Of a stretch of 64,000 nucleotides of DNA, positions 11,093-21,332 are shown piece by piece (the stretch's first letter is position 1; every line of letters starts with the position of its first letter). Under the pieces are notes generated by a model. That model ran no database searches. It saw only the letters and a list, made by a program, of their open reading frames with translations, and was not told the DNA's origin. Source of the stretch: Tetradesmus obliquus (taxonomy: Eukaryota; Chlorophyta; Chlorophyceae; Sphaeropleales; Scenedesmaceae); assembly GCA_030272155.1 (NCBI GenBank), contig CP126206.1:806001-870000 (forward strand). The letters run 5' to 3'. The position numbers were made by a program, and so were the translations under genes.

Positions 11093-12739
11093 CTATACAC
11101 ACTCATCGCCAGCTGCTGCTGATCTGCCCATAAGTTGATCCAGCAGCTCAGCTATGCCACAAGCAGCCTTTGCAGGGAAGGGTTTTAGCTGCATGCAGTC
11201 CAGGCTGGCCACAGCTGACAGCAGCCCCTCAGGCGTAGTGCTGATCTGCAGCAACGGCAGCAGCAGTGGCAGCAGCAGCAGCAGATGTGTTGCAGGGAAG
11301 GGTTTGAGCTGCGTGGAGCCCAGGCTGGCCACAGCTGACAGCAGCTGGTCAGGCGTAGTGCTGATCTGCAGCAACGGCAGCAGCAGTGGCAGCAGCAGCA
11401 GCAGATGTGTTGCAGGGAAGGGTTTGAGCTGCGTGGTGCCCAGCTGGCCACAGCTGATGGCAGCTGGTCAGGCGTAGTGCTGATCTGCAGCAACGGCAGC
11501 AGCAGTGGCAGCAGCAGCAGCAGATGTGTTGCAGAGAACGCTTTGCAAGGGTTCTTAGCTGCATGGAGCCCAGGCTGGCCACAGCTGACAGCAGCTGGTC
11601 AGGCGTAGTGCTGATGTACAACAGCAGCAGCAGTGGCAGCAGCAGCAGCAGCAGCAGAAGCAGCAGCAAGCATCTACTCACAAGCTGCCACAAGCTCCAG
11701 GCACTGCTGGTCAAACATCAGTCAGCAAGCATCGGCTTTATCCCCAGCGTGCACAGGCAGCCTTCGCATCAAGTTCACTAGCCGGACCAGAGTACAGCGC
11801 CTTACCACCACCTGCATGGATGCCAGATGATCTGCCAGCTCAGCATCCAAGCGACACATCCGCACTGCTGATGAAGCACGGGTAAGCAAGCATCTACTCC
11901 CAAGCTGCCGCAAGCAAGCATCTACTCCCAAGCTGTCGCAAGCTCCAGGCACTGCTGGTAAAGCAATACAATACAATACAATACAGTACACTTTCGGGAC
12001 TGAACCCGCCCCCAGGCACTAGCCCAGCGAGCCGCTAATCCGCTCATGGGGGGTAGTAGTAATTGTACTTAGTCTTTCCTTCGTTGTTTGGGCATCGAAA
12101 CCACCCGCGCAAGTCCGTCAATTCCAGTTGCTTTTTATCCCCAGCCACGGGCCATAGTCGCAAGCTTTTTAGGCCCAGCCACGGGCGGTTGGACCAGGAT
12201 TCGAACCAGCATCAGCCAGCAAGCATCATCTTCTATCCCCAGCGCCCAAGGGTAGCCTTCAGATCAAATACACCAGCAAAACCTGCTTCAAGCGCCTCAC
12301 CACGACCTGCATGGATGCCAGATGATCTGCCAGCTCAGCTTGATGGTTGTCCATCATCAGAGGGTTGGCCACCACGATCAACGGCTTTTGCGCCAGCAGC
12401 GCTTCAAACACACTGCCAGCACCTAGCAGCACACAACAGCAGCGGCATCCATGGGGTTGGCCACCACGATCAATGGCTTCTGCGCCAGCAGTGCTTCAAA
12501 CACACTGCCAGCACCTAGCAGCACACAGCAGCAGCAGCAGCCATGGTCAGTGCTCGGCACATGCAGCAGCGCATGAGCAAGGCTCTCCTTGGCCAGCATT
12601 GCTTCAGGGTGCGCAGCCTTGCATTCAAGGTGTAAACTGCTTGTGTCTACATCATGGATCATCATGATGCGGCTGCCTGCAGCAGCGACCGTGGTCTCTT
12701 ACAGCCCCCACAGCTCACCTGCATGACAGACAGCGTTGT

Positions 12740-12817
<78 letters not shown>

Positions 12818-13000
12818 GCCTAAGCTTATCGCCCCTCCAGCTCACCTGCATGACAGACAGCATCACTATGCTGCTGCTGCTGCTGCCTCATCAGCCCCCA
12901 CAGCTCACCTGCATGACAGACAGCATTACTCTGCTGCTGCTGCTGCAGCTGCTGCTGCCTCGTCAGCCCCCACAGCTCACCTGCATGACAGACATCATGT

Positions 13001-13049
<49 letters not shown>

Positions 13050-13097
13050 TCGTCAGCCCCCACAGCTCACCTGCATGACAGACAGCGTTATTAAGCA

Positions 13098-13163
<66 letters not shown>

Positions 13164-13281
13164 GCCTAAGCTTATCGCCGCTCCAGCTCACCTGCATGCC
13201 AGACAGCATTACTATGCTGCTGCTGCTGCTGCTGCCTCGGCAACCCCCACAGCTCACCTGCATGACAGACAGCGTTACTAA

Positions 13282-13317
<36 letters not shown>

Positions 13318-14021
13318 TCGTCACCCCCACAGCTTACCTGCATGGCTGATGACGAGGCCCGCTGAGGACATGTACGCAGCCAGACTTGGGCAGAAGTCAA
13401 AGTACCTGAGGGCAACAACACCAACAAGGATTACCATCACCGGCTGATTGGCAAGTCCATTGCCAGGGACCGTGAACATTAGTATTATTACTGCTGGCGG
13501 CAATGGATTTGCTGGAAGTCGTGCATTTTTGACTTTGGCATCAGTGCCAATACATCCGGCTCCAGGCGAGCTGATGTTTTGGCTGGACAAACAGATGCAC
13601 AAAGAAACCACGTTTTTAAAAAGATCGGCTGTGGCAATGTCTGTACGTTGGAAGCGACAGTGCATTGCAATGGTGTAAGGATATGCTTTATATCCTCTGC
13701 ATGTTTTGATTGCAACCTGGCTAGCATGCTGCTGCTGCAGTGCGTGCCCTAAACACCAGCAAACTTTGCACACTCACGTAACCCGCGCGCCACTGGTATG
13801 TATTAACTGACAACTCACTCAACAGATACAGGCACCACGCGACAAAACACTCAACCCACACTCACTCAACGCACACGCCACTGGCATGCTGTGCTGCGGT
13901 TGTGCCGGCAGGCACCAGCTGACACGGCACGTATTTGCCTGCGCCCTTCTGTATCATCAGCCGCGTGTAACCCTTGGCTGCCAGTGCTGCTGCAAATTCA
14001 GGCCTGTCTACTGCTCTGCGC

Positions 14022-14092
<71 letters not shown>

Positions 14093-14449
14093 GCAGCAGC
14101 AGAAGCAGCAGCAGGCCAACAGCATGTTTCAAAGCAACATTGGAGGCTGGCATCATACCCCAACAAGCGCCTGCCACAGGGCAGGCAGGGGCTGCCGTGT
14201 CAGGCAGTGTATCCTGTGCATTGGCTGTTGCAGGAGGGTGCAGAAGCTCATACCGCGCTTGTCTCCTGTTGTGAGCAACACTTGAGCGACTGCTAGTTGT
14301 GACCATAACTAGCAAAGAGCAGGTTGCAAGCAAGCTGGCTGTGCGCCACGTAGCTGTATACAGCGTGCTGCTGCTCACCTGATCAACGCCTCAAACTTTG
14401 AGGTGCCAACGGTGACAAAGACTGTGCGGCTTTTGCCTGCCTCATCCAT
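11093..14449 (-). CDS. ALG13: ALG13, catalytic subunit of UDP-GlcNAc transferase (copy 1)
   Basis: Five minus-strand exons, 14449-14379, 14015-13866, 13405-13338, 12422-12301 and 11245-11093, join in phase to 564 nt: 187 aa. Motifs: [16 protein letters not shown] at the start, [19 protein letters not shown], then [23 protein letters not shown], and [14 protein letters not shown] with [14 protein letters not shown]. These are the ALG13 nucleotide-sugar binding features (VISHAG.GS and MDNHQ). The tail from [16 protein letters not shown] to GDECV is the family's C-terminal helix region. ALG13 is cytosolic and acts only when bound to ALG14 at the ER. The exon 4 donor could be either side of GTCGTG; I chose the site before GTGAGG. 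Introns hold echo copies of exons 3, 4 and 5, CTG arrays and a copy-1-specific SINE-like insertion. Confidence 0.94.
11246..11625 (-). repeat. Echo copies of the 5' half of ALG13 exon 5
   Basis: Three units of about 120 bp upstream of the real exon 5 each encode [16 protein letters not shown] on the minus strand, preceded by a CTGCAG acceptor and followed by a CTG-rich stretch. Starts are at about 11365, 11484 and 11604. The unit adjoining the true exon stays open in frame through its CTG tract into exon 5, so it could be retained as extra coding sequence. Confidence 0.9.
11964..12205 (-). mobile_element. SINE-like insertion in ALG13 copy 1 intron 4
   Basis: On the minus strand this reads GGTTCGAATCC (a perfect tRNA-type B box, about 12190-12200), a body with ATGAGCGGATTAGCGGCTCG and GGGTTCAGTCCC, and a 3' tail of TATTG repeats (11964-11990). 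It is absent from the corresponding intron of the second ALG13 copy. Two other sites share the 3' end (33058-33125 minus and 40060-40136 plus). I infer a tRNA-derived, LINE-mobilised SINE; no clear target duplication was found. Confidence 0.6.
12423..12545 (-). repeat. Echo copy of ALG13 exon 4 (copy 1)
   Basis: A second start of exon 4 (GTGCTGGCAGTGTGTTTGAA on the minus strand, near 12512) with its GCTAG acceptor continues through the [10 protein letters not shown] codons and then breaks into GCATCC sequence. A 3'-end echo of exon 4 ([10 protein letters not shown] plus donor) also lies downstream at about 11790-11850. The block-2 gene has many more of these. Confidence 0.85.
12711..13325 (-). 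repeat. CTG arrays interleaved with echo copies of ALG13 exon 3 donor end
   Basis: CAGCTCACCTGCATGACAGA recurs about seven times (about 12711, 12838, 12898, 12970, 13060, 13186, 13250; the real one is at 13330). On the minus strand each is the last codons of exon 3 (CATGCAG) plus a GTGAGCTGTGGGG donor. Between them sit (CTG)n tracts of about 5 to 26 units, the longest at about 12739-12815 and 13098-13160. Intron 3 is essentially built from this unit. Confidence 0.92.
14022..14115. repeat. Long (CAG)n tract in ALG13 copy 1 intron 1
   Basis: A run of about 22 perfect CAG units followed by CAG/AAG mixtures sits immediately before the exon 2 acceptor. The homologous tract of the second copy (about 59600-59632) is about half as long, so it has changed since duplication. 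Confidence 0.9.
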
Positions 14450-15605
14450 ACTGCTGTTCAAAAACCGTACGTTCAAACGTAAGTTGATCTGCTGCAGGGG
14501 CAGGCTCACATCATCACCCTAGTATGTGTACTGCAGCCCAGGGGGTGCTGCCACGCTGCTGCAGCAGCTGGTGCTGTGGAAGATGACACCAAGAAGACCA
14601 CAACAGGTGTTACCCGAGGGGTTGGCAACACAAAAGGCAGAGGACACATCAATACATCAGCGGCTATCTACGCAGGGGTAGTGTGTATTCGTAAGGCAAG
14701 ACTGTTTTGTGATGGGAGGGCCTTGACAGTGTGAAGGGACTCGCTTGCCTACGACTGCTGTGCTGGTGTGTTCCTGCTTAACATGCGCTTGCGGCCCTAA
14801 AACAGCAAATGAATCGTCAGGGTTGAGCTCGAAGCAATGGCGCGACCTCAGATTCTATCTTCCGAACAGAACAGCCCGTGGCGCGGTTCGCACACATACG
14901 GCAGTGTACAGCAAGTGGTGCTGGCATGCTAACATCTAAGCATGTCATTGTTTTCTTGAACAAGAGCTGATGCTCTAGGCAAGACACGCTGGGGCCGTTC
15001 GCCCATGTTTCCATGCACCGTCACTGCCTTTCCGGGGTGACAAGCCTGTGTTGCAGCGTATGCTGGTAAACAGTGCAGAAACATGATTTAACGCAAACTA
15101 TGCGGAAAACTACATTTTTTTTCTCGCGCTGCTTGCTGCATCAAGCGAGCAACACAGCCACACTGGGTGGTACTGCCAGTGCTCTGGCAGCACTGCTGCT
15201 GGTGGGTGACCCACGCCGCCTCAACCCACGCTGTGCCTGCAGTGATCCTGTACACCATCACAAGCTTTGCTGGCACCGAAAGGCACTTGGTAATCTGTGG
15301 TGTGTTTTTCAAGACAAGTATACGCAGTAAATGCAAGGCTTTGCACATTTAAGCAAAGCAGTACACATACACAGTCACTGTGAAAATTTGTCCTGTTACA
15401 CATCTCCAGGACTGCCACCGCCAACTATCAGTGACTGCTTCAACAACAGCCAATGCTGCATACTCACTTCACCATGGTTGGCCAACCACCATCACCATTG
15501 TCCACACTTTGTGATTGCAGGTGCCCTTGAGTGTTTGGGCAGTGCCAATTAGCTGCAGCCGCCCGCTCAGCCACCGGCATGCTGGCCAGAGCGCCAGCAG
15601 CTGTC
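14450..15605. other. Upstream part of duplicated block, possible conserved exon
   Basis: This region is alignable to 60268-62253, except for about 0.84 kb present only in the second copy. On the minus strand a segment near 15180-15290 reads PAKLVMVYRITAGTAWVEAAW; the other copy reads the same with conservative changes (V-I, W-R). A second segment near 15560-15600 reads AGALASMPVAERAA. This pattern could mean a coding exon, but I recognise no family and no complete gene. Confidence 0.35.
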
Positions 15606-17200
15606 GTGGACTGTGTGCTGAGTATTCAAGACACACTGACTGAACAACTCGAGCCGCTGAATTGCACCACACCACACGCACGCCATCTGCCTGTTGTGCG
15701 CCAGTAACAGCAGCATCCCATGGGATGCCACGCTGGCCAGTGTGGCAGTCAGAACGGCTGCCATGCTCGGTTCATAGAATTGGTAACATCCATTGGCAGT
15801 GGCAACCTGTCGATGCACACAAGCACCACACCTACGTCAGCACCATCCACACAGGCACAGCTCCCAGCCATGTGCACGCACCCTGGCACACCACAGCAGC
15901 AACCGCAGACCCCCAGCTGTAGCATGTCCCAGCCTCCCTTCTGCCTTTCATCAATGGGAGTAATAGCAGTACAGAAACCTAACATCCGTTGTGTCTGTAA
16001 CAATAGTAACATCTGCCGCGCAAGCCGGTGCCCGCTGAGCTGCAAACATGCTGGCCTGGCGGGTGTTACTGACGGCATGCTGGCAGTGTTTGAAATGACA
16101 ACAGCTGCCATCCCACAGCAGGCAACAGGCACATCACAGGCGGTGCCAACCTTTTGCTGTAGTTGCTCGATTCAACAGTAGTAGTGGCAATGCAACAGAT
16201 GCACCTCTGTCTGCTGTTCTGACATACACAAGCCTTGGATAGCACCCAATCGGTTCTTACAGCCGCCAGTACATTGCCGGGCTGCATGCATGCCTGCCTG
16301 CTTGGTGTGGGCCAAGCTGCGCCTCGCGCACCACCGGCTACACAGCCAAGCTGCCATTGCTCCAACTTTCACAACTGCTCTGCTGTCAGCCAGTCGCACA
16401 TCTCAGAACCCCGTCCCTGATGCAGTACTGCCACCTAATGGGTGACGCGTGTACAACTGTGGTCGCTGTATACACTGGCTGCCGCGCGTGCATCCTAGAA
16501 CGCAAGACATGCACGGTCGTTGCCCTGACATGCTGCAAAACAAGCCTTTCAAAGTGTCGTGCCCACACCCCGCTAGTGGAACACCTCTCCTCAAGCTGAC
16601 GGTACATGCATGTGCGTCTCGCACAAGCATACATATGATCCCAAACCCTCATGCATGACCTCCCGTCGCGTGAGATATGCAAACAGTTTCTGGATTCTTC
16701 CACCACGCACCACAGTAGGTTTGCTGCACCCCACACAGCCAGACAGCAGCAGGCTGTGCATTGCGCAACGCATGCTGCGACAGCTGCACCACCACCACCA
16801 ACTGCATGCTGCAGCCGCGTGCCAGTCACAGCCAGCACCACCTCAGGCTGCATCAGGCACAGCAGCCAAGCCATAACAGCCATAGACAGCAGCACCAAGG
16901 TGTAAGTCACAGCCAGCACCACCTCAGGCTGCAACATGGCACCAGCAGCCAAGCCAAGACAGCCATCAAGGGCTACACCAAAGGTCAGAAGCGGCTGATT
17001 GCTGCACCTGCAGGTGCCGCACATCACTCCTCTTCACACAATGCCTCAGGGCATAACACATGGCATAACACATGGCATAACACAATGCCTAAGGGCATAG
17101 AAGAACATGCTGGTCGCTGCAGGAAGCGTGAGGCTCCCTTGCATCCACTGCTGCTGCTGGTTGTGGCTGGTGCTGCCGCTGATGCTGGTAGCAGAGAGTA
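15606..17200. other. Region with a hydrophobic minus-strand ORF of unknown status
   Basis: An open minus-strand frame at 16386-17027 begins with hydrophobic sequence (LLTFGVALDGCLGLAAGAML) and contains QPEVVLAVT twice, about 90 bp apart at the DNA level. That would suit a repeated exon edge in a membrane-protein gene. No start, splice set or family could be fixed. The rest shows nothing I recognise. Confidence 0.25.
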
Positions 17201-17205
17201 ACAGA

Positions 17206-17763
17206 TCATTTGTTCGGCTGCACGTCTTCGTTCAGCTGCTCGTCTGGTGCTGCGTTAGCAGGCAGCACTCCCAGGCCCTGAATCATCCCCAGCAGCATGG
17301 CTTGGTTGCCAGCAAGCATCTCATTGCCAGCAGCACCAGCCGCAGCTGCAGCAGGCGGGCCATTCAACTGGTGAGCACCAGCAGCAGGTGCTGCTGCTTC
17401 TGCCGCTGCTGCTGCTGCCGCCGCTGCTGCTGCTACGATTTCAGCAGCTGCTGCCAGTGCCTGGTGCTGTGCTCCAGCAGCTCCCGCATTCGCCATTGCA
17501 GCTGCCATGGCAGCAGCTGCTGCTGCCAAGGCGTCTGCAGCATGCTGGGGCAGCACCATGCCACTGGCTGCAGCGGCAGCTGCTGCTGCCTGTGCATTGG
17601 CAGCAGCAGCTGCCATAGCTTCAGCTGCAGCGGCTGAAGCTGCAGCAGCATGCACCTGGGCCGTTGGTTGAGGGAACTTGCCAGCCATTTGGACCTGGAT
17701 GTTGGGATGTTTCGGCAGGGAAGGTCGTGGTGCAGTCAGATGAACTGTATTGAACAGGCACAA
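17206..17763 (-). CDS. Alanine-rich protein or exon, unknown function
   Basis: An open minus-strand frame of 185 codons ends with DEQLNEDVQPNK and a stop. It is more than half alanine, with interspersed Met, Gln and Asn. A likely internal start is the Met of MAGKFPQPTAQVH. Such stretches are typical of activation or linker regions of green algal regulators. It may be the last exon of a larger gene, whose upstream exons I could not find. GCT/GCA-rich DNA makes accidental open frames easy, so confidence is modest. Confidence 0.4.
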   Translation of the reverse strand: MCLFNTVHLTAPRPSLPKHPNIQVQMAGKFPQPTAQVHAAAASAAAAEAMAAAAANAQAAAAAAAASGMVLPQHAADALAAAAAAMAAAMANAGAAGAQHQALAAAAEIVAAAAAAAAAAAEAAAPAAGAHQLNGPPAAAAAGAAGNEMLAGNQAMLLGMIQGLGVLPANAAPDEQLNEDVQPNK

Positions 17764-18451
17764 ACGACAAATCGAATCACGATAAAATCAATGAGGCACT
17801 GCAGGCGGGCTGATCACACGTATGCTCGCGATATGACTGGGCGAGGCAGTGGTGGTTGATCCTGAACATGCAGCATCACACAGCCTAAGCGGATGATTAA
17901 CTGCAAGATGCATCAAAGTGATTATTCGCGCCCTTCCTGGCTTGGCAGAGTAAGGGTATCGCATGATCTGCTGGTAAACACAGCAAACTACCAACCCACG
18001 GTGTTGAGGCAAGCACGAGACACCACTGACGGCGTGCATCTAGCGGTTTTAAAGCATGGTTTGCATTTCAGCTTCTCACCTGGTCGCTCTTCAACTCTCT
18101 CCGAGCAGTTCTGGTGAACTGCTGTGCGAGTGCCAACTCTGCGCAGGACTGAGCTGTATGCAGAGCACGGGTAACAGCTGATCTTTTTTGTGATGGAGCT
18201 TTGAAGGAGGACGTGAGGCCACGCGAATAGATATGACAGACGTGGCCATCACTCAGTCAACCATACCATGTCACATGGTGGTTTAAACTTTGAAAGTTCA
18301 ACCCCTTGTACTCAAGAACCAGCGATGGAGTTCGTGCGGCTGCTGATGCAATGAAAAACACAACCGCAATTGCTGCAAGTCACCTGGGCATGCCTCACGC
18401 ACCAGCACACCTTCGTGCTCCAATCAGCGCAAGCCAACATCATGCCTGATG
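17764..18451. other. Intergenic, nothing recognised
   Basis: No conserved coding motif, repeat or RNA was seen between the Ala-rich ORF and the MITE. Confidence 0.5.
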
Positions 18452-19040
18452 AAGGGGGTGGTGATCACGCTTAAGTACTGTAACCAGTGTGGTAGCAGGC
18501 ATGTACCTCTGTGTACTTAAGGGATCTGGCTCGGCAGAAATAATTGGCATAGGCCACCCACACCAAAGCCACCTTGGGTACACCAAAAGTCGGTACCGTT
18601 GAAAATTTCTGCCTTTTCGGCCTGTATTTTGTACCTCCTCCAATGCTGTACAGCGCAAAATGGCTGTACTTTGTACCTTTTGCACTGAAGGCTCTGGCTC
18701 AGGTACACCGAGTGTACCCCAAACACGTACTTTGGCGCTCAAGGGTTCAGGGTTTCTGAGGGTTTTGTTCACAATGTAGTACACTTTCATAAGTGTACCT
18801 AATTAGGTACACCAAAGTACACAGCAGGTGCGCTTTATACCTCAAGTTGACCTGCACTGGCCGCCAGGCCTGTACTTTGTACCTCTGCGTACCTCAGGGT
18901 ACACGTGTGTACCTACTCATTGGAATTAAAATGGGCATAGTACATATATTATATTGGTGCCAGCAGATCCCTTAGGTACACAGGGGTACATGCCCACTAC
19001 CACACTGGTTACCGTACTTAAGTGTAGTCACCACCCCCTT
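18452..19040. mobile_element. Foldback MITE with 8-bp target site duplication
   Basis: The left end AAGGGGGTGGTGATCACGCT and the right end read in reverse (AAGGGGGTGGTGACTACACT) begin inverted repeats of about 85-90 bp that continue through GTAACCAGTGTGGTAG to GGGATCTG. GCCTGATG flanks both sides directly (18444-18451 and 19041-19048). The interior is rich in GTACC/GGTAC words and encodes nothing. An 8-bp duplication suggests a hAT-type mobiliser; one more matching base on the right means 9 bp (Mutator-like) cannot be fully excluded. Confidence 0.92.
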
Positions 19041-19549
19041 GCCTGATGATCAGGCAGAGTACTACTATTATAGTCTAGTAGGCCAGTAGGCCAGCCTATT
19101 AGGCCAGCTGGCCAGCTGCAGCACATGCATATCAAGTCAGTGACACACAACCTTCAATTAGGTTGTACTCTTTCCAAGCTGCTTTCACAAGCAACCCAAC
19201 ACCACCACCACCACCTCCAACCCTGCCTCCCAGGCCACCATATCATATAACTGGGTTATGCATCACCACGCCACCAGGCAGCACCAAGCACCAGCATTTC
19301 TTTTGTTTTTTCGATGCACCAGCATGTCTTTTGTTTTTTTCCGATGCACCAGAATTTCTAAATTTTTTTTGATGCACCAGCATTTCAGCATGAAAACAGC
19401 TGCAAACGCAAAAACAAAGGGGGGCAGCTCTTGACACTGTGATCACAACAGTCACAGCTGCCGCATGCCAGTGCCCGTGTTCACTGCGAGCCCCCCTCTC
19501 TCACTCCTCACAGCCCATCCAGTGCGGCGGCTAGCACAGCATGCGCTTG
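19041..19549. other. Intergenic plus an echo of the MYB gene 3' end
   Basis: At 19506-19549 the sequence CACAGCCCATCCAGTGCGGC and onward matches 24632-24675, the last codons and 3' flank of the MYB-like gene. This copy is interrupted by the composite transposon starting at 19550. A repeated ATTTCT/GATGCACCAG word occurs three times at about 19288-19385. Confidence 0.8.
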
Positions 19550-20272
19550 CAGCTGGGCATGGTACAAACGTAGCGAACAAGTGGCCTACATATAAATGTC
19601 AAGCTTTCAACGACGAATCTAAATCAATTTGAGCTGTTAGCAGTGGCACAGTGTGCTGCAAGAAAAGAGCTAAAAACACGTTGCCTTGAAGTGCCCCGAC
19701 TCGACTGTTACATATGTTAACTTGCGCTGTAGAGTGTTGCTGTGGGTGCTGCTGCCTGCAACATGTTTTGATGTGTAATGTACTACTTCTGGGCTTCCCT
19801 TGCTGGCTGATCAGGCACTGCAGTTCTGGTGTGCCAAGTGCCCTGCCGCTGCTGTTGCGCTCTGCTGCTTGGCGCTGTGCGCTGCACATACAGTTTCAAC
19901 TGTCATATCTGTTACAAAGTGCGCAACACCGCTTCAGGCCCACCGGCAGCTGCTGCGCGCGTGCAGCTAGTGTGGCTGCACAGAGTTTGTTGAGGACTAG
20001 TATTCCACACAGTCTCCTGCAAACATCCTTCTTGTGTGATCAAGGCGAATTCTGGAGCTCAAAATTACTAGCAGTTTGAAGCTGCTGCTGCTGGCAGGTG
20101 GGGGCCCTGCTGTGCAGTTGGGATGCAAGCAAACCAAAGCAGCAGCACTGGCAGCTGTGCCTTACTGTGCCTGCCACATACAGCAGGTTGCTATGCCAGC
20201 ATGGCTGTCTGCTTGCAAGCTGTGTTGATTTGTTGCAAAATGCAGATGCTACGTTTGTACCATGCCCAGCTG
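19550..20272. repeat. 723-bp terminal element, left copy
   Basis: A non-coding element with perfect short terminal inverted repeats, apparently identical to the right copy. No transposase of its own. The apparent identity suggests recent insertion or homogenisation by gene conversion. Confidence 0.9.
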
Positions 20273-21332
20273 AGACTGTGATTGCATGCCAGCCTTTGCT
20301 GCAGCAGTTCTTAGCCTGCACTGCATCCCTTCTGTTGCTGTTCCTGGACTTGGTGCCTGAAGTGCACACCTACCTTTTTATGCTATGGCTGATGTGCTCC
20401 TGCTGCTGCTGGGTATGCAGCTGATTTTACTGCGGCAGTAGCACTGTTTGCAATATATGATATCTGCCTGGGCAGGAGCAGCAGCAGCAGCAGACAACAG
20501 GAAACGTTACAGATATGTGTGCTGTGAATCACGGTGGCATGTGTTTTTCAACTGCAGTTGTTGGTGGGCGTGACAGCAGCAGCATGTGCCAGCAGGTGCC
20601 TCACTGCTGCCACCTAATTTTTGGCGAAGCCTTTCAGCACTGCGCTGTGTTTAACGTCGTTCAATGTTCAAAACAAATTGTATGCAGGTGCTGCAGCAAC
20701 GCGATCGAGCTGCAGTGCTCTGGACATCCGTGTTGACCCGTCAGGCTCACCTGCAACGTGGGCTTGCGAGGGCCCGTCAGGATTGGTTTTCTGCTTCAAC
20801 CAAAGGTACGTTGCATAATGTGTCGACGATGATAAGTTGGCAGCGTGGCAGCTGTGTGGCTCGGAGCAGGCTTGTTTCAGGGCACCTTTCCGTCTTGAAG
20901 TTCTTCACCATATCGCAGTTTATTTCGGCTCAAGCCATGCTTAAATCAATCATCAAATTTAACAGTTAATCGACCGCAAGGTTTCTTGCAGGCTCCGTGC
21001 ATATCGCTTGGCAGGCCAACAGTCGTCACAACCAACGCGAGTGACAGCAGCAGGAGCCATGCTCAAGAGCTACGAGCGTAGTTGAATTATGTCAGGAATT
21101 TTACCATTACATTCGGCAATTCAGCATGACTGCAAATGCCTGTATGTGAAATGGGCACCAAGTGCCGTGCTGCCTTGCAGCAGTCGTTTGAAGCAGGAAC
21201 CACTCCTGACAAGTCTGAGCACCAAAGCACAACATCCACATGTAGTTTACTCATACAATAAGCTTCTGAACATGCCATTTTGTTCCCACACTCGCTCTCA
21301 GGTGAACACCAGGAAGTAACCACCCTACAGCA

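Larger units (their letters stand above)
6040..15605. repeat. Segmental duplication, copy 1 (carries ALG14 and ALG13)
   Basis: This 9.6-kb block is collinear and in the same orientation as 50500-62253. Anchors: ALG14 exon 1 (9995 against 54350), ALG14 exon 3 (8597 against 52949), ALG13 exon 1 (14449 against 60267) and the right end (15605 against 62253). Similarity starts just after ACCACCCCTGGT near 6045/50520 and stops after CGCCAGCAGCTGTC near 15605/62253. Identity is uneven: about 8230-9850 is near-identical between copies, whereas flanks and repeat arrays have diverged or changed length. Both gene pairs are intact in both copies. Confidence 0.95.

Noticed and set aside
12095-12130. 18S rRNA fragment (CCGTCAATTCC word)
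   Set aside because: Only an 11-bp word matches; flanking bases do not, and it lies in the SINE-like insertion.
12185-12205. Functional tRNA gene
   Set aside because: A B box is present, but no cloverleaf with anticodon and acceptor stem can be drawn around it; SINE-like context explains it better.
12654-13281. Long open frames of poly-Leu, poly-Ala or poly-Cys over CTG/CAG arrays
   Set aside because: Triplet arrays are open in several frames at once. These frames cross ALG13 intron 3 and carry no domain; the real coding parts are on the minus strand at the exon edges.
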